DNA of 60,201 nucleotides from Clostridiales bacterium. GTDB lineage: Bacteria > Bacillota > Clostridia > Saccharofermentanales > Saccharofermentanaceae. Every line of letters begins with the position of its first letter. Position 1 is the first letter of the stretch. Both the position numbers and the translations under genes were made by a program. Location: assembly GCA_017513085.1 (NCBI GenBank), contig JAFWDK010000033.1, positions 1 through 60,201 on the forward strand. Reading direction: 5' to 3'. This document shows positions 1-8,012 of the stretch, in pieces. Below the pieces are notes generated by a model. The model was not told the DNA's origin and searched no databases. It saw nothing but the letters and a program-made list of their open reading frames with translations.

Positions 1-1
1 G

Positions 2-616
2 ACAACTAAGAAGACTAAGAAGACGAAGGCTACTACAGAAGAAACAGAAGAGCCGACAGAAGAAGAGACGACTAAGGGAACAACTGAAGAAACTGAAGAT
101 ACTGAGGAGACTGAGGAGACTGAAGAGACAACAAAGAAGACTACTCAGACAACAAAGGACGATGGCGGATTGGGCGATTATTTCAACTATGATCCGTCTA
201 GCCTGGAGAACAAGAAAGCTGCAGAATGGGTAAAGGATCTGATGGATAACGGTGCCATGGTCATGGATATGTCCGACGCAGCGAGCATGACCGGTAATGC
301 AAGTTCTTTCCCGGATGGAACGAAGGGTTTCACAGCTGTAGATGGTTCTTACACAAAGACATATGTTTACCTCGAGATCGCTATGGGTGCTGACTATACT
401 GAGGATCAGCTCAAGCAGATCGGTGAAGCTATGAAGAAGCAGGGATATGATTCTGAAATGCAGGGTGACTGCATGGTACTGACTTCTGATGCACAGAAGG
501 CTTACGCCGTGATCGATCTGAAGACCGGCTACTATTTCTTCTGCGTAGGTGTAACAGCTATGCCGGATGTTAAGGAAGAAGCTAAAGTTGCAAAGAACAT
601 CGGATTTAATATCTGA
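2..616 (+). CDS. C-terminal part of a Thr/Glu-rich protein (5' end outside window)
   Basis: The reading frame is open from the first bases of the window to a TGA at 614-616, so the gene starts upstream. The first 55 or so residues are a low-complexity Thr/Glu/Lys linker (repeats such as TEETEE and TTKKT), like the spacers that follow a lipobox in other lipoproteins of this genome (996, 20754). The last 145 residues form a compact domain with LEIAMGADYTEDQLKQIGEA and a final KNIGFNI. I do not recognise the family. Export or lipid anchoring is inferred only from the linker, since the N terminus is not visible. A strong terminator follows. Confidence 0.75.
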   Translation, partial: TTKKTKKTKATTEETEEPTEEETTKGTTEETEDTEETEETEETTKKTTQTTKDDGGLGDYFNYDPSSLENKKAAEWVKDLMDNGAMVMDMSDAASMTGNASSFPDGTKGFTAVDGSYTKTYVYLEIAMGADYTEDQLKQIGEAMKKQGYDSEMQGDCMVLTSDAQKAYAVIDLKTGYYFFCVGVTAMPDVKEEAKVAKNIGFNI

Positions 617-643
617 GTATTTGACAATTTGAATCACTAAAGA

Positions 644-680
644 AACAGGAACGGATTTTTCTCCGTTCCTGTTTTATTTT
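644..680 (+). terminator. Rho-independent terminator after the first gene
   Basis: Perfect 12-bp arms AACAGGAACGGA (644-655) and TCCGTTCCTGTT (662-673) with a six-base loop are followed by a T-rich run. It separates the upstream gene from the cobalamin riboswitch unit. Confidence 0.9.
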
Positions 681-710
681 TGTGTAAAATCCCGAAAATC
701 TTGTGTTTGA

Positions 711-738
711 TTGTAAAAGAAAAAGATTCTTGTATAAT
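711..738 (+). promoter_or_regulatory. Promoter of the cobalamin riboswitch-btuFCD unit
   Basis: TTGTAA at 711-716 and TATAAT at 733-738 are separated by 16 bases, placing the transcript start just ahead of the riboswitch aptamer. The -10 is perfect; the -35 is a moderate match. Confidence 0.55.
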
Positions 739-747
739 ATGGAAGTG

Positions 748-937
748 ACCAGCGGTGCCTTGTAAAAGAGGAGAATAGGGAATACGGTGAAAATCCGTAG
801 CAGCCCCCACTACTGTAACCCGGTACGACATCCAAAGAAAGTCATTGGCCGGCATCCTTTCGCTATAGGTGGGAGGAGAATGGCTGAGAAGGCGAAGGAT
901 CGAGGATAAACGGGTAAGCCAGGAGACCTGCCGATGA
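748..937 (+). ncRNA. Cobalamin (AdoCbl) riboswitch
   Basis: The conserved B12-aptamer blocks are present in order: GGTGCC (755-760), GGGAA then GGTGAAAATCC, the AGC-CCCCACTACTGTAA core, and the B12 box AAGCCAGGAGACCTGCC near 916-932. It lies directly upstream of a periplasmic-type binding protein gene, FecCD-type permease and ATPase, the expected target. The B12 box is only about 50 bases before the ribosome binding site at 986-989, so control of translation initiation is more likely than a separate terminator; I see no T-run hairpin in between. Confidence 0.93.
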
Positions 938-995
938 GTTTTATGTGTTTTTAGTGCTTTTCGGGGATGGGAAAAGAACGGAAATGGAGTTAAAT

Positions 996-2063
996 ATGAA
1001 GAAAGCTTGGAAAGCCGTCGCGCTTGGCGTGACGCTGTCTTTGTGCATGGCAATGATGAGCGCTTGCCAGAGCAAGAAGGAGACAGAAAAAAGTTGGACA
1101 CCGCCGTCCGGAACGGGTGAAGAGACTACGGCTGAGCCTACCACAACGGAGGAAGAGACCACAACTTCCGAAGAAACCACCACAGAAACCACAATTGCTG
1201 TTACAACAGAGGATGGTTCCATTGAGGGATATCCGGTAGAACTTACGGATATTTACGGAACCACTACGGTTATCAAAGAAAAGCCGGCACGTATCGTATC
1301 TCTTAGCCCGGCTTGCACGGAGCTGGTTTACAGCTTCGGTCAGGAAGCCGCTCTGGTGGGAAGAACCAGTGCATGTAACTACCCGGAGAGTGTCTCCGCG
1401 ATCGAGTCGATCGGTGATATTATGGCGCCGGATGTAGAGAAGATCGTCAGCCTGAATCCGGATATCGTTCTTACAGACTCTACTATGACACCGGAAGCTA
1501 CGGTTAAGCAGCTCAGAGAATTGGGACTTACTGTAGTGATCCTTAACGAAGGCACAAATTTCGATGGCGTATATACTAAAATCGAGAATGTCGGTAAGAT
1601 CTTCAACGATGGTGCCAAGGCGACAGAGATCGTAACCGGCATGAAGAAAGAAATCGCTGACATTCAGGAAGCGATCAAGGGCGTGAATGCGCATCCGACC
1701 GTATACTATGTAGTAGGTTTCGGCGAGAACGGTGACTGGACCGCTACAGGCGATTCTTTCATCAACGATATCATTACGATGGCCGGCGGCGATAATATCG
1801 CAAAGGATGGCCAGCTCTACAGCTACAATGTTGAGGACCTGGTTTCCAAAGATCCTAACATCATCATTCTGCCGGCTTGGGCAGATGGTTCTTTCCAGAA
1901 GACGGCTCCTTATTCTGAACTGACAGCCGTTAAGGAAGGTCATGTCATCGTTTTGGAGAGCACCGATACACTGGATCGTCAGTGTGCAAGAAATGCCGAG
2001 GCTGTTGAGATGCTGGCTAAGGCTTTCTATCCGGAGATCTTCGAACAGGAGAAGGCTGCATAA
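996..2063 (+). CDS. btuF: Cobalamin/corrinoid ABC transporter substrate-binding lipoprotein (BtuF-like)
   Basis: The 355-residue protein starts at ATG 996, 6 bases after GGAG; an upstream GTG at 945 in frame would place 17 extra residues before the signal peptide and lacks a ribosome site. A lipoprotein signal ends in the lipobox MSAC (Cys24), followed by a Thr/Glu-rich linker to about residue 65. The rest is the two-lobed type III binding fold: RIVSLSPACTELVYSFG begins lobe one, and SLNPDIVLTDS and VSKDPNIIILPAW are typical of BtuF/FhuD. It captures a corrinoid outside the membrane and delivers it to the permease at 2090. The riboswitch at 748-937 makes a B12-type ligand far more likely than iron-siderophore. 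Confidence 0.9.
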   Translation: MKKAWKAVALGVTLSLCMAMMSACQSKKETEKSWTPPSGTGEETTAEPTTTEEETTTSEETTTETTIAVTTEDGSIEGYPVELTDIYGTTTVIKEKPARIVSLSPACTELVYSFGQEAALVGRTSACNYPESVSAIESIGDIMAPDVEKIVSLNPDIVLTDSTMTPEATVKQLRELGLTVVILNEGTNFDGVYTKIENVGKIFNDGAKATEIVTGMKKEIADIQEAIKGVNAHPTVYYVVGFGENGDWTATGDSFINDIITMAGGDNIAKDGQLYSYNVEDLVSKDPNIIILPAWADGSFQKTAPYSELTAVKEGHVIVLESTDTLDRQCARNAEAVEMLAKAFYPEIFEQEKAA

Positions 2064-2089
2064 GCTTTTACGATATATAAGGCAGGTTT

Positions 2090-3151
2090 ATGAAAAAAGA
2101 ACCGCTCAAAACATGGACTTTGACAATGGCCGGAGGGATCCTTTCGATCCTTCTGGTCATTGTTGTTGTTTGGGCTGCGGCAGTGGGTTCGGTTTCTGTT
2201 CCGTTTGCCCAAAGTGCGAAGATCGTGATCTCCAGGCTTCCTTTTGTGGATGCCAAGAAGATACTTGCGGATGTGCCGCAGACGAATAAACTGATCATAT
2301 GGGATATAAGACTTCCACGTGTGCTTCTGGCAGGGCTCGTCGGAGGCGGATTGGCGGCTGCGGGTGTCGTGATGCAGGCGCTTTTTCGTAATCCTCTTGC
2401 CGACCCGCAGGTGCTGGGTATTTCTTCCGGTGCGGCGTTCGGTGCGGCGGTTGCCATTGCTTTCGGTATTACGTTTACGGTTTCCGGAATCAGCAGCATC
2501 TGGTTCTTCGCTTTTGCGGGGGCGATGCTGACGATGCTTCTTGTATTCAGGGTTGCCCGCATTGCGACGTCAAGGTCGGTCACGGGTATCCTCCTGGCCG
2601 GTATCGCATGCTCGTCGATGCTGACGGCGGCGATCACGCTCATGATGATGTGGAACCGGGAAAAACTGGAACAGATCTATCTGTGGATGTTGGGCAGTTT
2701 TTCGTCCGCGACCTGGATCAAAGTCGGATTTATGGCAATCGTGCTTGTGGGCGCGGTGCTGAGTTTTATTGTTCTTGGACGGGATCTGGATCTTCTTAGT
2801 TTCGGTGATAATGAGGCGCAGAGTATGGGTGTTTCCGTAAGAAGGACCCGGACGATCGCGGTGGTGGCGACTTCTCTTCTGGTGGCGGCGAGTGTTTCGG
2901 TCAGTGGGATCATCGGTTTTGTCAGTCTGATCATTCCGCATATCATGCGTATGCTGGTGGGTCCGAAGAACCGCCGGTTGATACCGCTTTCGCTTCTGGG
3001 CGGGGCGATCTTCATGATATTCTGTGACATGATCAGCAGGACGGCTGTCCCGCCGAATGAGATCGCTGTCGGGGCGATCACGCAGGTTACCGGCGCGCCG
3101 TTTTTCCTCTACCTTCTTTGGAAGGAAAGAAGAAAGGGGGAGCGTGAATGA
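2090..3151 (+). CDS. btuC: FecCD-family ABC permease, cobalamin uptake (BtuC-like)
   Basis: This is a 353-residue, very hydrophobic protein with about ten membrane segments, the usual size for BtuC/FecD. Family motifs include IRLPRVLLAGLVGGGLAAAG near the N terminus, ALFRNPLADPQVLGISSGAA, and GFVSLIIPHIMRMLVG followed by FCDMISRT near the C terminus, which contacts the ATPase. It forms a homodimer channel with two copies of the ATPase encoded next. The stop overlaps the next start (ATGATG at 3148), showing translational coupling. It sits 26 bases after the binding-protein gene under the same riboswitch. Confidence 0.92.
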   Translation: MKKEPLKTWTLTMAGGILSILLVIVVVWAAAVGSVSVPFAQSAKIVISRLPFVDAKKILADVPQTNKLIIWDIRLPRVLLAGLVGGGLAAAGVVMQALFRNPLADPQVLGISSGAAFGAAVAIAFGITFTVSGISSIWFFAFAGAMLTMLLVFRVARIATSRSVTGILLAGIACSSMLTAAITLMMMWNREKLEQIYLWMLGSFSSATWIKVGFMAIVLVGAVLSFIVLGRDLDLLSFGDNEAQSMGVSVRRTRTIAVVATSLLVAASVSVSGIIGFVSLIIPHIMRMLVGPKNRRLIPLSLLGGAIFMIFCDMISRTAVPPNEIAVGAITQVTGAPFFLYLLWKERRKGERE

Positions 3152-3930
3152 TGAACGTTGAAACGAAGGGTTTGACGTATCAGCCTTCCGGCACGAAAAG
3201 ACCGATCCTCTCCGATGTTTCATATACTTTTTCGCAGGGGAGCCTGACAGCGCTTCTGGGTCCGAACGGGTCCGGAAAGACAACGATGCTCAAGCATTTT
3301 CTGGCGCAGATCAGGAGCCCGGAGGGCGCGGTGCTGATCGACGGCAAGGACTCGCTGTCCTATTCGCCGAAGGAGCGTAGCCGCATCCTCGCCTGGGTGC
3401 CGCAGAACAGTAGCGGGGAGAGTGCTTTTACAGTTGAAGACGTGGTGCTGATGGCCAGATATCCGTACAAGGGGACATGGGACGACGATTCTAAGGAAGA
3501 CATCCGGATCGCGGAGGAAGCTATGGAAACTGTAGGCGTGCTGGAGTTCCGGAATCGTGATTTTACGTCGCTTTCGGGTGGAGAACGTCAGCGGGCGCTG
3601 ATTGCAAGAGCTCTAACGCAGACGACGCCGTGGATCTTCCTGGACGAGCCGACATCTAATCTCGATGTCAAACATCAGATCCATATCATGCAAGTGCTTC
3701 GCGAAAGAGTCGATCAGAAAAAGACCAGCGCTATTGTTGTCATGCATGACTTTAACCTGGTGGAGAAGTACTGCGACCGGGCAATCATGCTCAAGGAAGG
3801 CCGTGTCGTGGCCAAGGGCGAGACTTCGGAAGTGCTGACGCCGGAGCTTTTGCGTGAAGTATATGAAGTGGAGTTTGAGGTGTTCGAGAGAGAAGGACAG
3901 AGATTCTTCGTTCCGAAGACGGAAAACTGA
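3148..3930 (+). CDS. btuD: ABC transporter ATP-binding protein, cobalamin uptake (BtuD-like)
   Basis: This 260-residue ATPase has Walker A GPNGSGKTT (38-46), the signature LSGGERQR (142-148), Walker B WIFLDEPTSNLD (from 162) and the switch histidine in VVMHD (His200). The pattern is that of the iron/B12 importer subfamily. Two in-frame ATGs (3148 and 3151) follow a GGGGG ribosome site, and the first overlaps the permease stop. It powers import through the membrane protein encoded upstream and is the last gene of the riboswitch operon. Confidence 0.93.
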   Translation: MMNVETKGLTYQPSGTKRPILSDVSYTFSQGSLTALLGPNGSGKTTMLKHFLAQIRSPEGAVLIDGKDSLSYSPKERSRILAWVPQNSSGESAFTVEDVVLMARYPYKGTWDDDSKEDIRIAEEAMETVGVLEFRNRDFTSLSGGERQRALIARALTQTTPWIFLDEPTSNLDVKHQIHIMQVLRERVDQKKTSAIVVMHDFNLVEKYCDRAIMLKEGRVVAKGETSEVLTPELLREVYEVEFEVFEREGQRFFVPKTEN

Positions 3931-4011
3931 CAGGATCTTTCTTTGCCCGGGAAATGTGTTAAAATAGGGACACTTTGTATGGATTTGAAAGTCGGGCAAG
4001 GAGAAGAAGAG

Positions 4012-4671
4012 ATGGAACTGATCACAAAGGCGGAGAACTTCGAAGAATATCTGGAAGTCAGTGAATATATCAACCACAATAATGTGAAAGTGGTGATCGT
4101 TGCCAATTATCTGATGGAAACGATCATGAAAGATATAAATGAAGGCAAAGAAATGACCTATCTTGATCCGGAGATCGAGTATGCTTTCCGTGCCTTTTCT
4201 TTTGTTAGAGATGAGATCTCACACAGTAACGATGCCGGACGTAAAGAGTTGTGTCTGCGCGCTTCGGATGTTCTGGACAAGAGGACCGGTCTATGTTTCG
4301 GAAAATCCCATCTGCTTTGTGCGCTCCTTCGGGCGTCCGGGATCCCGGCCGGCCTTTGCTATCAGTATCTTAGGCTCGACGAACATGACGATGGATCGCC
4401 ACTTATACTGCACGGTCTGAACGCAGTGTATTTTTCTTCGTTGGGACGTTGGATAAGATTGGATGCAAGAGGCAATAAAGAAGGCGTGGATGCACAGTTT
4501 TCCCTGGAGGAAGAAAAACTGGCATTTCCTGTCCGTCCGGGCCTGGGAGAGACTGATCTTCCGTTTATCTTTCCGAGACCGGATCATGGTGTGCTTGCTG
4601 TGTTGAAGAAGTATGACAATGTGCAGGACGCGATGGCGAATCTGCCGACGAGGATCGCCGGAAGCTGTTAA
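4012..4671 (+). CDS. Cytosolic transglutaminase-like domain protein
   Basis: Start chosen at ATG 4012, 7 bases after AAGGAG; an upstream ATG at 3943 in frame has no ribosome site and overlaps the promoter area. The 219-residue protein has no signal peptide. It carries the transglutaminase-fold core: GLCFGKSHLLCALLRASGIP with the nucleophile Cys95, His134 in LHGLNAVY, and Asp151 in WIRLDARG. Such cysteine-protease-like enzymes act on peptides or amides, and the substrate cannot be deduced. It follows btuD by 81 bases and may have its own promoter (TAAAAT at 3960). A second transglutaminase-fold protein, exported, lies at 5026. Confidence 0.8.
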   Translation: MELITKAENFEEYLEVSEYINHNNVKVVIVANYLMETIMKDINEGKEMTYLDPEIEYAFRAFSFVRDEISHSNDAGRKELCLRASDVLDKRTGLCFGKSHLLCALLRASGIPAGLCYQYLRLDEHDDGSPLILHGLNAVYFSSLGRWIRLDARGNKEGVDAQFSLEEEKLAFPVRPGLGETDLPFIFPRPDHGVLAVLKKYDNVQDAMANLPTRIAGSC

Positions 4672-4728
4672 GGATAAGAAGAACGCAGGTGCATCGTGCT
4701 CTTTCCTGAATAGATTTAGCAGAAAGAC

Positions 4729-4758
4729 TTGACGTGGAGGCGTATTTGGTGGTATGAT
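4729..4758 (+). promoter_or_regulatory. Promoter of tRNA-Cys
   Basis: TTGACG (4729-4734) and TATGAT (4753-4758) with an 18-base spacer lie 22 bases before the tRNA. Confidence 0.65.
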
Positions 4759-4780
4759 TTCATACGCTGATTGCACAAAT

Positions 4781-4854
4781 GGCGCCATAGCCAAGCGGTA
4801 AGGCAGAGGTCTGCAAAACCTTTATCCCCGGTGCAAATCCGGGTGGTGCCTCCA
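4781..4854 (+). tRNA. tRNA-Cys (GCA)
   Basis: This is a full cloverleaf. The acceptor arms GGCGCCA and TGGTGCC pair with one G-T, the anticodon loop TCTGCAAA gives GCA, the T loop is GTGCAAATC, and CCA is encoded at 4852-4854. A terminator follows within 7 bases, so it is a single-gene transcript. Confidence 0.97.
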
Positions 4855-4860
4855 GAACAG

Positions 4861-4897
4861 AGAACTGTTTCGTGAATACGGAACAGTTCTTTTTTTT
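4861..4897 (+). terminator. Terminator after tRNA-Cys
   Basis: AGAACTGTTTC and GGAACAGTTCT form a stem around a short loop, followed by eight or more T. Confidence 0.92.
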
Positions 4898-5025
4898 GTC
4901 TTATAGAAAAGGGCGAAAAATCAGCCTTTCTTGTGATTTGCCAAAAGTGACAGGATAGTTAGACGCCATCTTGGAGGTACGTGCTAGAATACGGAAATGC
5001 AAAATTACCGAAAGAAGAGTAGTGT

Positions 5026-6150
5026 ATGAGAACGAAGAAACTTATCTCCATCATTCTGATCGCATCCATGCTGCTGGCGGGATGCCGTGCAAAGGCTGAG
5101 CAAGGATCGGCCGGGACGAAAGATACGGAAGAGACAACGACGATGACGTCAGAAGCGACCGTAACTCCGACAAATACACCGACTCCTTCACCAAGTCCGA
5201 CGCCGACGGTGAAGATTGAGAATATGTCCAATAACGATGAAGGACATTATTCTTTTCAGCCACATGTCTTCAGTAAATCGTATCTTGCCGAGTTCGGAGA
5301 GGAGAAACGCGATTGTTTCTTTGCTTATTGCGATGCGCTCTGCAAAGGAGAGGAGACTTTCGATTGCCCGGATGAAGAATTCTATTACTGGTGTTTTGGG
5401 GCGCTGAGCAATTTCTTCTTTCCTTTTTCCATGGAATATGCGTCACCGTATTCTCAGGATAAAAGACCTTCATGGAAGGATGGGAAGGGATATATCTACT
5501 ATACGGTTTCCAAAGAAGAATACCTGGAAAAAGAGAAGGCTTTCGAAAAAGAAATCGAGGATATTCTTAACGATTGTCTTTCCGACGATTACACCGATCT
5601 GGAAAAGACATTGGCTCTTTATGAGTATATGACAATGAATTATGAGTACGATATGGATATGTATGACAATCTCTCCGATAGATCGGACGAATTGTCTCCG
5701 TACCGATGCCTTAAGGAAAAACGTGGAATCTGCTGCGAGATCGCCGGGCTTTACAGTTATTTGCTCCTTCAGGCCGGAGTGGACTCGGATGAGATCGGCG
5801 GCGATGGGGAATTCAATGGTCAGATCGAAGGACATTCGTGGGTATATGTGACTTTGGACGGGCAGCCGTATCATATCGATCCGACCTGGGGAGTCGATAA
5901 TTATCGCCCACCGCTTTGCTATTATCTTATGACGGACGAGCTTCGGATGGACCGTGACGGATTCCGGAAAGGCACATTTTCTCTAGGCGTATCCGACGAG
6001 GCGGCGCGAGAGGCTTTCGAATTTCAGGCGGCAGACGATCGGTACAGCACGCTTTGGAGCGGTTTTTATATGGGAATGGATCGCGAAAACAAATATATCT
6101 ACTATGAAGATGAGTCCGGGCAACAGCAGAAATTCAGCTATGCTGCGTGA
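5026..6150 (+). CDS. Transglutaminase-like domain lipoprotein
   Basis: The 374-residue product has a lipoprotein signal with lipobox LAGC (Cys20), a Thr/Pro-rich linker (about 35-65, TPTPSPSPTP) and a C-terminal transglutaminase core. Key residues are Cys236 or Cys237 in GICCEIAGLYSYLLLQAG, His270 in GHSWVYV and Asp285 in HIDPTW, the canonical C-H-D triad. It is likely anchored to the outer face of the membrane, acting on peptidoglycan or surface peptides, which is an inference from family location. The start follows a weak ribosome site, but the signal peptide begins exactly at this ATG. Neighbouring gene 4012 is a cytosolic relative of the same fold. Confidence 0.88.
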   Translation: MRTKKLISIILIASMLLAGCRAKAEQGSAGTKDTEETTTMTSEATVTPTNTPTPSPSPTPTVKIENMSNNDEGHYSFQPHVFSKSYLAEFGEEKRDCFFAYCDALCKGEETFDCPDEEFYYWCFGALSNFFFPFSMEYASPYSQDKRPSWKDGKGYIYYTVSKEEYLEKEKAFEKEIEDILNDCLSDDYTDLEKTLALYEYMTMNYEYDMDMYDNLSDRSDELSPYRCLKEKRGICCEIAGLYSYLLLQAGVDSDEIGGDGEFNGQIEGHSWVYVTLDGQPYHIDPTWGVDNYRPPLCYYLMTDELRMDRDGFRKGTFSLGVSDEAAREAFEFQAADDRYSTLWSGFYMGMDRENKYIYYEDESGQQQKFSYAA

Positions 6151-6202
6151 AATCGCCATTTGGTGTTATAATGCTTAGGTAACACCTTGTGGGAGGTGCA
6201 AA

Positions 6203-7138
6203 ATGGATTGCACAACGAAACTATTTACCGAGTTTAACGAAAGACTTTCTGTCGTCTGTGAGAAGTTTGCCGATAAGGTCTCTTCCAGTGAAGGACCGAC
6301 CGAAACCGAGATGGCGGAGCATTTTAAGAATTTCCGTTCCTATATTGAGCAGACCACAGCGCCTTTCTGGCAAGAGCCGAAAGAGTATCTGGACGGTAAG
6401 ACCGGCGAAGAATATATCGCGGGATTGGATCTGGAGCAGGCGCTGGAAGCATTCTGTGAGTCGGCGAAGATCATTGATGATGAGGCGACGCCCTATCCGC
6501 TCGTTTCTTCTCTAAAAGCACTTGGCCCGGAGTCTTCGGAGCGTCTTTTGAAGATGGTTCTGGATACGCCTTGGGAACCGGAAGAGGGAGAGGATGAGAA
6601 TGAATTTTTCGTGCGCTTCCAGCCTTGTGTTGCAGCGATCCGCTTTTTCGGCGCGGCAGAGTATGAGCCGGCGATGGAACCGGTGCTTTCCCGTTTCTGC
6701 AGTTTCTCCAGTACACAGGAGTATATAGCGGATTCCGTCAAAGTTATGATGCTGGGTATGGGACAGAAAGGAGTCCCGACGCTGGTCGACTTCCTTTTGA
6801 ACCGTTCGGATGAGCAGATCACCGGTCCATATGAGGATATGATGATCATTCTGACACACGTGGGTATCAAAGAAAGATCTGATGAGATCTATCAGGCACT
6901 TCGTGCCGCTTTCCGCCGGATGAAAGCAAAAGTGATTGCCGTGATCTGCCTGGGAGACTATGGTGATCCTCGCGCGATAGCCCTTCTGAAGGGTTATCTG
7001 GACCGTACTGTCCATACGATAGACAGAGAGACGTTCTATGAAGCGTTATCTGCGATCCGTCGTCTCGGTGGTGAGATCAACGATATTCAGGATCCGTTCC
7101 ACGACTTTACGAAAAAAGTTCCGAAGGACAAGAAATAA
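6203..7138 (+). CDS. Hypothetical protein with HEAT-like helical repeats
   Basis: The 311-residue soluble protein lacks signal or membrane segments. The start ATG follows GGGAGG by 7 bases, and a TTATAAT -10 lies at about 6165. The middle and C-terminal halves are regular paired helices typical of HEAT/PBS repeats, for example GVPTLVDFLLNR and IAVICLGDYGDPRAIALLKG then ALSAIRRLGG. These repeats are generally protein-binding scaffolds, and I cannot assign a partner. It ends 10 bases before hisA, whose ribosome site overlaps its stop, so the two are probably cotranscribed. Confidence 0.72.
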   Translation: MDCTTKLFTEFNERLSVVCEKFADKVSSSEGPTETEMAEHFKNFRSYIEQTTAPFWQEPKEYLDGKTGEEYIAGLDLEQALEAFCESAKIIDDEATPYPLVSSLKALGPESSERLLKMVLDTPWEPEEGEDENEFFVRFQPCVAAIRFFGAAEYEPAMEPVLSRFCSFSSTQEYIADSVKVMMLGMGQKGVPTLVDFLLNRSDEQITGPYEDMMIILTHVGIKERSDEIYQALRAAFRRMKAKVIAVICLGDYGDPRAIALLKGYLDRTVHTIDRETFYEALSAIRRLGGEINDIQDPFHDFTKKVPKDKK

Positions 7139-7148
7139 GGAGAGTATC

Positions 7149-7943
7149 ATGGAGTTCCGTCCCTGTATCGATATCCATAACGGGAAAGTGAAGCAGATCG
7201 TAGGCGGCACGCTGAGCGATACCGGCGCGAAGGAGAACTTCGTTTCCGAGCGTGGAGCGGGATATTTTGCCGGGTATTATCGAGACCTGGGGATACGTGG
7301 CGGCCACATTATCATGCTCAACAAAGTCGGGACGGACGAATATGAAGCCAGTCGGGAGGCAGCGCTCGAGGCATTGCACGCATATCCGGGCGGCCTTCAG
7401 GTAGGTGGCGGGATCAACGCTGACAACGCGAGTTCTTTTGTAGAAGAAGGAGCCAGCCATGTTATAGTGACATCCTATGTTTTTTCGGACGGAAAGATCA
7501 ACTATGAAAACCTCGAAAAACTTGTCGCGGCAGTCGGCAGAGAGCATATCGTTTTGGATCTGAGCTGCAAGAAGAAGGACGACGATTACTACATCGTGAC
7601 GGACCGCTGGCAGAAGTTTACCCGGACGAAACTGACGGCAGGATTGTTGAGAAAACTTCAGAAGTATTGCGACGAATATCTGGTTCATGCCGTAGATGTA
7701 GAGGGCAAAGCAGCCGGACCGGATGCGGCGCTTTTCAGTATCTTTACGGAATATCTTGATCAGGGGAAAGATGATTCCCCTGTGCTTCCGATCACCTATG
7801 CCGGAGGGATCCACACTTATGAAGATATATCTGCGCTGAAGGATGTATCCCAAGGCAGAGTAAACATTACAGTCGGATCGGCGCTTGATCTTTTCGGCGG
7901 GGAGCTGTCCTGCGAGGAGATACTCAGGCTCCTATGCAAATAA
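7149..7943 (+). CDS. hisA: Phosphoribosylformimino-AICAR ribotide isomerase, eukaryotic type
   Basis: This 264-residue (beta/alpha)8 barrel converts ProFAR to PRFAR, the fourth step of histidine synthesis. The sequence follows the yeast HIS6 type rather than the usual bacterial HisA: CIDIHNGKVKQIVGGTLS at the start (Asp8), LQVGGGIN, ASHVIVTSYVF, IVLDLSCKKK, HAVDVEG (second catalytic Asp), YAGG and VGSALDLFGG at the end. The ATG at 7149 has AAGGAG at 7136-7141 overlapping the upstream stop. No other his gene is in the window, so it is detached from a his operon. A bidirectional terminator follows. Confidence 0.9.
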   Translation: MEFRPCIDIHNGKVKQIVGGTLSDTGAKENFVSERGAGYFAGYYRDLGIRGGHIIMLNKVGTDEYEASREAALEALHAYPGGLQVGGGINADNASSFVEEGASHVIVTSYVFSDGKINYENLEKLVAAVGREHIVLDLSCKKKDDDYYIVTDRWQKFTRTKLTAGLLRKLQKYCDEYLVHAVDVEGKAAGPDAALFSIFTEYLDQGKDDSPVLPITYAGGIHTYEDISALKDVSQGRVNITVGSALDLFGGELSCEEILRLLCK

Positions 7944-7961
7944 GAAATTTCGGATAAAAAC

Positions 7962-8002
7962 AAAAACGGGGCCTCGAAAATGAGACCCCGTTTCGTTTTT
8001 AT
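7962..8002. terminator. Bidirectional terminator between hisA and the convergent surface-protein gene
   Basis: ACGGGGCCTC and GAGACCCCGT form a 10-bp stem with one G-T pair, flanked by T-rich sequence on the right and A-rich sequence on the left, so it can work for both converging genes. Confidence 0.88.
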
Positions 8003-8012
8003 TCTTTTCGAG

